Assembly: GCF_003461245.1 (NCBI RefSeq)
Contig: NZ_QTWS01000006.1
Coordinates: 6,985-70,984 of the forward strand
Reading direction: 5' to 3'
Length of the DNA: 64,000 nt
Source: Blautia sp. AF19-10LB
GTDB taxonomy: Bacteria > Bacillota > Clostridia > Lachnospirales > Lachnospiraceae
The position numbers and the translations under genes are program-made. Each line of letters begins with the position of its first letter. The stretch's first letter is position 1. Under the pieces are notes generated by a model. That model did not search any database. It had not been told where the DNA came from and was given only the letters and a program-made list of their open reading frames with translations. This document shows positions 60,451 to 64,000 of this stretch, one piece after another.

Positions 60451-61803
60451 TTATTTCCTTCTGAATTTTGCCATAAAGAATCCATCCGTTCCGTGAACGC
60501 CTGGAAGCAGCTGCAGGTAGCCGAGGCTGGTCGTTTCGGATTTGAGTTCATCCGGAACAAACTCATCAATGCTTTCCAGTTTGAATGGATGGTTGTTCAT
60601 AAACCACATCATATTTTCTTCGTTTTCTTCTTTGGCGATCGTACAGGTACTGAAGATCAGAACGCCGCGCGGCTTCACATACTCTGCTGCCTTGTCCAGA
60701 ATGTTTCTCTGGAGGATCACCAGTTCTTCCTCTTTCTGTGCAGTAGAACGATATTTGATCTCTGGTTTCTTACCGATCACACCGTAGCCGGAACATGGTA
60801 CATCTGCAAGTACGATATCTGCCTTGCACTCAGATTCCACATCGAACACTGTCGCATCCTGCACATGTGCCTGTACATTGATGGAGTCGGTGCGGTGGAT
60901 ATTTTCCTGGATCAGTTCAACCTTATACCGGCTGACATCTCTTGCATCCACGGTTCCAAAGCCTTCCATCTTGTCTCCCAGATGAATGCTCTTACCGCCC
61001 GGTGCCGCACACATGTCGATGATATAATCACCTTTCTGCGGGTTTGCGATCTCGGAAACAAGCATGGAGCTTACATCCTGTGCCACGATCTTACCCTCGA
61101 TAAATGCATCCAGTGCAAGAATGTGGTTATAATCAGAAATCCTGAATGCATACGGAAGATACGGCGCCGGTTCTACCTTTACACCCTGGTTTCGGAGGCT
61201 TTCGCAGGTCTCCTCTACAGAATTCAGATATGTACGGCAGCGTACAGTGATCGGTTTTTCTTCCAGAAAATCCGCCAGCATCTTCTCTGTGACTTCCTCG
61301 CCATAATCATTCAGCCAGCGCAGAACAAGTGGTTCCGGCATGGAATATCTGACAGAAAGATAACGGACCAGATTTACCTTTCTCGAAGGATATTCAAGTT
61401 CATCCATCTGTCTCGCTATCGTCCGGAGCACGCCGTTCACAAAAGGTTTCAGGTTGTAAAATCCCTTTCGCTGGGCAAGTTTCACAGCCTCATTGCAAAC
61501 TGCGCTGTCCGGCACTCTGTCCATGAATTTCAGCTGATACACCGCGCTCCTGAGGATCTCACGGATCGGCGGTTTCATCTTGTCCACGGTGATCTTTGAA
61601 AAAGAATCTATTATATAGTCAATGAGGATCCTGTATTCCAGAGTCCCCTCACAGACTCTGGTAATAAAGGCTCTCTCCTGCTTCGGAAGGAACTGATATT
61701 TGGAAAGCGCATTGCGGATCGCAATATGGCTGTGTTCTCCTTCTTCATTGATCTGAAGGAGGATCTCCAATATCATTTCTCTTGTATTGATACCACTAGT
61801 CAT
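60451..61803 (-). CDS. rsmB: 16S rRNA (cytosine-C5)-methyltransferase RsmB
   Basis: A 450-aa enzyme forming m5C967. N-terminal NusB-like RNA-binding domain (about 1-140), then a SAM domain with DMCAAPGGKSIHLG, DVPCSGYGVIGKKPEI (first catalytic Cys) and STCTIAKEENEE (second Cys). Overlaps the metalloprotease gene end by 8 nt. GAGGAAG precedes the ATG. Confidence 0.97.
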   Translation of the reverse strand: MTSGINTREMILEILLQINEEGEHSHIAIRNALSKYQFLPKQERAFITRVCEGTLEYRILIDYIIDSFSKITVDKMKPPIREILRSAVYQLKFMDRVPDSAVCNEAVKLAQRKGFYNLKPFVNGVLRTIARQMDELEYPSRKVNLVRYLSVRYSMPEPLVLRWLNDYGEEVTEKMLADFLEEKPITVRCRTYLNSVEETCESLRNQGVKVEPAPYLPYAFRISDYNHILALDAFIEGKIVAQDVSSMLVSEIANPQKGDYIIDMCAAPGGKSIHLGDKMEGFGTVDARDVSRYKVELIQENIHRTDSINVQAHVQDATVFDVESECKADIVLADVPCSGYGVIGKKPEIKYRSTAQKEEELVILQRNILDKAAEYVKPRGVLIFSTCTIAKEENEENMMWFMNNHPFKLESIDEFVPDELKSETTSLGYLQLLPGVHGTDGFFMAKFRRK

Positions 61804-62497
61804 CTCGTCTTCCTCCTGCCAGTATCACAAGTCTCAAAAGTTGTAAAATAGATGCCGCAAGTGCTGCAACATATGTCATGGCAGCTGCAGTCAGCACCTT
61901 GCGGGCTCCCTTTGTCTCATCTGCCCCAAGGATTCCTGTGCTCTGAAGCATCTTGAGTGCTCTTGCAGATGCATTGACCTCAACAGGAAGTGTCACAAGC
62001 TGAAACAGCACTGCCAGTGAAAACAGCACGATACCTGCTGTTACCAGCGGGCGGATGCCTGCAAAAAGTCCGATCAGAAACAGCGGCCAGGAAAGACTGC
62101 TTCCGATATTTGCTGCCGGAACGATCGCGCTCCGCATCTCCAGCGGTGCATAGTTGGTCGCATGCTGGATGGCATGACCACACTCATGTGCTGCAACTCC
62201 GACTGCTGCCAGAGAAGTCTGACCGTAAATATCCTGGGAGAGATTTACCGTCTTTGTCCGCGGATCATAATGATCTGTCAGGCTTCCAGCTACCGGTCTT
62301 ACCTGTACATCTGTAATCCCGGCACTGTAAAGGATCCTTCTGGCTGCTTCTTCTCCGGTAAGTCCTGATGCGCTTCTTACTCTCTTATAACGGGCAAAGG
62401 TGCTTTTGAGCTTTGCAGATGCCGCGAGAGACAGAAGCATTCCGATGATCAGAAGAAGATACGTCCAATCAAATCCATAGTATCCATATCCGTACAT
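61796..62497 (-). CDS. yugP: Zinc membrane metallopeptidase, YugP family
   Basis: A 233-aa polytopic protein with the zinc motif HECGHAIQHA (HExxH type) in a cytoplasmic or membrane-facing loop and several C-terminal helices. The family is a frequent member of the def-fmt operon in Clostridia; the substrate is unknown. The N-terminus is Gly/Tyr-rich (MYGYGYYGFDW), normal for the family. AAGGAG precedes the ATG. Confidence 0.93.
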   Translation of the reverse strand: MYGYGYYGFDWTYLLLIIGMLLSLAASAKLKSTFARYKRVRSASGLTGEEAARRILYSAGITDVQVRPVAGSLTDHYDPRTKTVNLSQDIYGQTSLAAVGVAAHECGHAIQHATNYAPLEMRSAIVPAANIGSSLSWPLFLIGLFAGIRPLVTAGIVLFSLAVLFQLVTLPVEVNASARALKMLQSTGILGADETKGARKVLTAAAMTYVAALAASILQLLRLVILAGGRRDD

Positions 62498-62501
62498 ATT
62501 A

Positions 62502-63452
62502 TCACTCCTTATGATCTGTCAGCATGGTTTCCTCAGTTACCTGATAGCCGCGAAGGAAAGCATCTGTTTCCATACGCTTCTTTCCCTCAAGCTGTACTTC
62601 GCGAAGGACGAGAACATCTTCTCCACAGGCTACGTGGATTCCTGTTTTATCCACCGCTGTGATCGTTCCCGGTGTGGTTTTTCCACCATTTGCGCCCTTT
62701 TCTACTGTGGATTTCCATACTTTAAGTGTTTTTCCATTGAGGAAGGTGTAGGCGCTCGGCCACGGGTTCAGGCCGCGGACCAGTCTCTCAAGTTCTTCGG
62801 CACTCTTTGAAAAATCCATAAGTCCCATTTTCTTGGTGATCATCGCTGCATACGGGGTCGGGCTTTCCTCCGGCTGTTTCTCATAAGTAGCAGTTCCGTT
62901 CTCTATAGAAGGAAGTGTCTCCATCAGAAGATCAGCCCCTGCCTGTGCAAGTTTATCAAAAAGACTGCCGCCTGTTTCCTCTGTCTCGATTGGTACAACG
63001 ATCTTGGAGATCATATCTCCGGTATCCAGACCGGTTCCCATTCTCATGATCGTCACGCCGGATTCTTTCTCTCCGTCAATGACTGCCTGCTGGATCGGTG
63101 CTGCACCTCTGTATTTCGGAAGCAGGGAAGCATGGATGTTGATACATCCATATTTCGGAAGATCCAGGATTGTCTTCGGGATGATCTGTCCAAAAGCTGC
63201 CACAACGATGATATCCGGTGCAAGTCCTGTAAGTGTCTCCACAAATTCCGGATCACGTACTTTGGCCGGCTGGTAAACCGGAATTTCATGTTTCATGGCT
63301 TCTTCTTTGACAGGAGTTGGCATAAGTGTCTTGCCTCTTCCCTTCGGTTTGTCCGGCTGTGTCACAACTGCCGTGACCTCATATCCGGCTTTTACCAGTG
63401 CGGCAAGCGGCGGCACTGCAAAATCCGGAGTTCCCATATAAACTATTTTCAT
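62502..63452 (-). CDS. fmt: Methionyl-tRNA formyltransferase
   Basis: A 316-aa enzyme formylating initiator Met-tRNA with 10-formyl-THF. MKIVYMGTPDFAVPPL, INIHASLLPKYRGAAPIQQAVIDGE (catalytic Asn/His), and a C-terminal OB-type domain with GLNPWPSAYT. The ATG at 63452 has AAGGAG at 7 nt; a longer frame lies within the def-fmt gap. Follows def by 22 bp; Def then removes the formyl group after translation. Confidence 0.97.
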   Translation of the reverse strand: MKIVYMGTPDFAVPPLAALVKAGYEVTAVVTQPDKPKGRGKTLMPTPVKEEAMKHEIPVYQPAKVRDPEFVETLTGLAPDIIVVAAFGQIIPKTILDLPKYGCINIHASLLPKYRGAAPIQQAVIDGEKESGVTIMRMGTGLDTGDMISKIVVPIETEETGGSLFDKLAQAGADLLMETLPSIENGTATYEKQPEESPTPYAAMITKKMGLMDFSKSAEELERLVRGLNPWPSAYTFLNGKTLKVWKSTVEKGANGGKTTPGTITAVDKTGIHVACGEDVLVLREVQLEGKKRMETDAFLRGYQVTEETMLTDHKE

Positions 63453-63474
63453 AATATGCTCCTTTTTTCGTCTG

Positions 63475-63966
63475 TTATTCGAAATCCTCAAATTCCTCAT
63501 CCTCGTCATAGCTGGTTCTGTGAAGTTCTCCTTCTACCAGGTCTGTGTACATCTTGCCATCGAGGTGGTCGATCTCATGGCAGAAAGCTCTTGCGAGAAG
63601 TTCTGTTCCTTCGTAGATCACTTCTTCCATGTCTTCGTTCATTGCCTTTACTTTGACATAGTTCGGACGGGTCACCTGTCCTGCCATGCCCGGAACGCTT
63701 AAGCATCCTTCGTCTCCTGTCTGTTCGCCGGAGGTTTCAAGAATCTCCGGATTGATCAGGACGATCGGACCATCCCCGATATCAATAACTACGATTCTCT
63801 TGAGGATTCCGACCTGCGGTGCTGCAAGTCCTACTCCCATCGCTTCATACATGGTATCAAGCATGTCATCTACTAAAGTTACGATCTTTGGTGTAACTTC
63901 CTTTACCGGTTTGCTTACCTTTCTCAGTACCGGATCTCCTTCTGTTCTGATTGTTCTGAGTGCCAT
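63475..63966 (-). CDS. def: Peptide deformylase
   Basis: A 163-aa metalloenzyme removing the N-formyl group from new proteins. Three motifs: [18 protein letters not shown] (metal Cys) and HEIDHLDG (two metal His and catalytic Glu). An acidic C-terminal tail ([10 protein letters not shown]) follows. First visible gene of the def-fmt-yugP-rsmB-rlmN-stp-prkC-rsgA-rpe-thiN operon; the operon probably begins upstream, beyond 64000. Confidence 0.97.
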   Translation of the reverse strand: MALRTIRTEGDPVLRKVSKPVKEVTPKIVTLVDDMLDTMYEAMGVGLAAPQVGILKRIVVIDIGDGPIVLINPEILETSGEQTGDEGCLSVPGMAGQVTRPNYVKVKAMNEDMEEVIYEGTELLARAFCHEIDHLDGKMYTDLVEGELHRTSYDEDEEFEDFE

Positions 63967-64000
63967 TTCTTTCTTCCTTTCTTTTGTCCTTTATATATTA

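Noticed and set aside
60430..61599. Plus-strand open frame of 389 codons opposite rsmB
   Set aside because: Antisense to a full-length conserved methyltransferase; no recognisable domain.
1..64000. CRISPR arrays, tRNA or rRNA genes, prophage genes
   Set aside because: No regularly spaced direct repeats, cloverleaf genes, rRNA segments or phage structural genes were recognised in either strand.

Overview
The window comes from a low-to-moderate GC Gram-positive of class Clostridia, most like a gut Lachnospiraceae (Blautia/Dorea/Mediterraneibacter type). This is inferred from gene content and order: infC-rpmI-rplT behind a structured leader, an mraZ-led division cluster with two tandem class B penicillin-binding proteins, a def-fmt-yugP-rsmB-rlmN-stp-prkC-rsgA-rpe-thiN operon, DUF1836, DUF4364, DUF1540 and YesL proteins, TTG starts with strong Shine-Dalgarno sites, and a GH36 plus sugar ABC transporter locus. 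No rRNA, tRNA or CRISPR array was seen. Nearly all genes lie on the minus strand; only five (araC-type regulator, DUF1836, amidase fusion, rarA, DUF1540) are on plus.

Layout. 1-1.15 kb: the N-terminal part of a TnpB-type nuclease gene cut by the window edge. 1.3-3.4 kb: a zinc-ribbon coiled-coil membrane protein and an XRE-HAD fusion. 3.5-6.25 kb: a Zn/Cd/Pb efflux operon (HMA protein, P-type ATPase, CadC-like repressor) with a visible promoter and operator. 6.3-8.1 kb: rRNA methyltransferase RlmD and a small acidic membrane protein. 8.1-11.5 kb: a phospholipid operon (PAP2 protein, flippase-like protein, pssA, psd). 11.5-13.9 kb: pcrA. 14-20.4 kb: alpha-galactosidase with its ABC importer and a divergent AraC-type regulator. 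20.4-25.2 kb: DUF1836, then a cell-wall cluster (SH3 repeat protein, serine hydrolase, amidase-serine hydrolase fusion). 25.2-30.1 kb: YerC, RarA, DUF4364, radical SAM, YesL, polysaccharide deacetylase. 30.2-35.7 kb: branched-chain amino-acid ABC operon ending in a cytidylate-kinase-like gene. 35.7-37.2 kb: polytopic membrane protein. 37.2-38.75 kb: infC-rpmI-rplT with leader. 38.8-39.2 kb: DUF1540 protein. 39.2-51.9 kb: division/cell-wall cluster from mraZ to ftsZ. 52-54.2 kb: lgt and ychF. 54.2-64 kb: translation and cell-wall-signalling operon from def to thiN.

Functionally the window is mostly envelope growth and translation maintenance. The PASTA kinase/phosphatase pair, two division PBPs, FtsQ, FtsL, FtsZ, MurA, MurD, MraY, an amidase and penicillin-recognising hydrolases could form one wall-growth network. 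The most unusual signals are the repeat-bearing acidic tails on FtsQ and the FtsI-type PBP, the amidase-serine hydrolase fusion beside a stand-alone paralogue of its second domain, a terminator hairpin that contains the ribosome-binding site of the second PBP, substitutions at normally conserved positions (KTA in place of KTG in that PBP; Thr in place of Arg in the Lgt signature), a 27-bp dispersed palindromic repeat, and a GC-rich structured element after the amidase gene. I did not find an obvious new defence or biosynthetic system; the strongest candidates are these envelope oddities.
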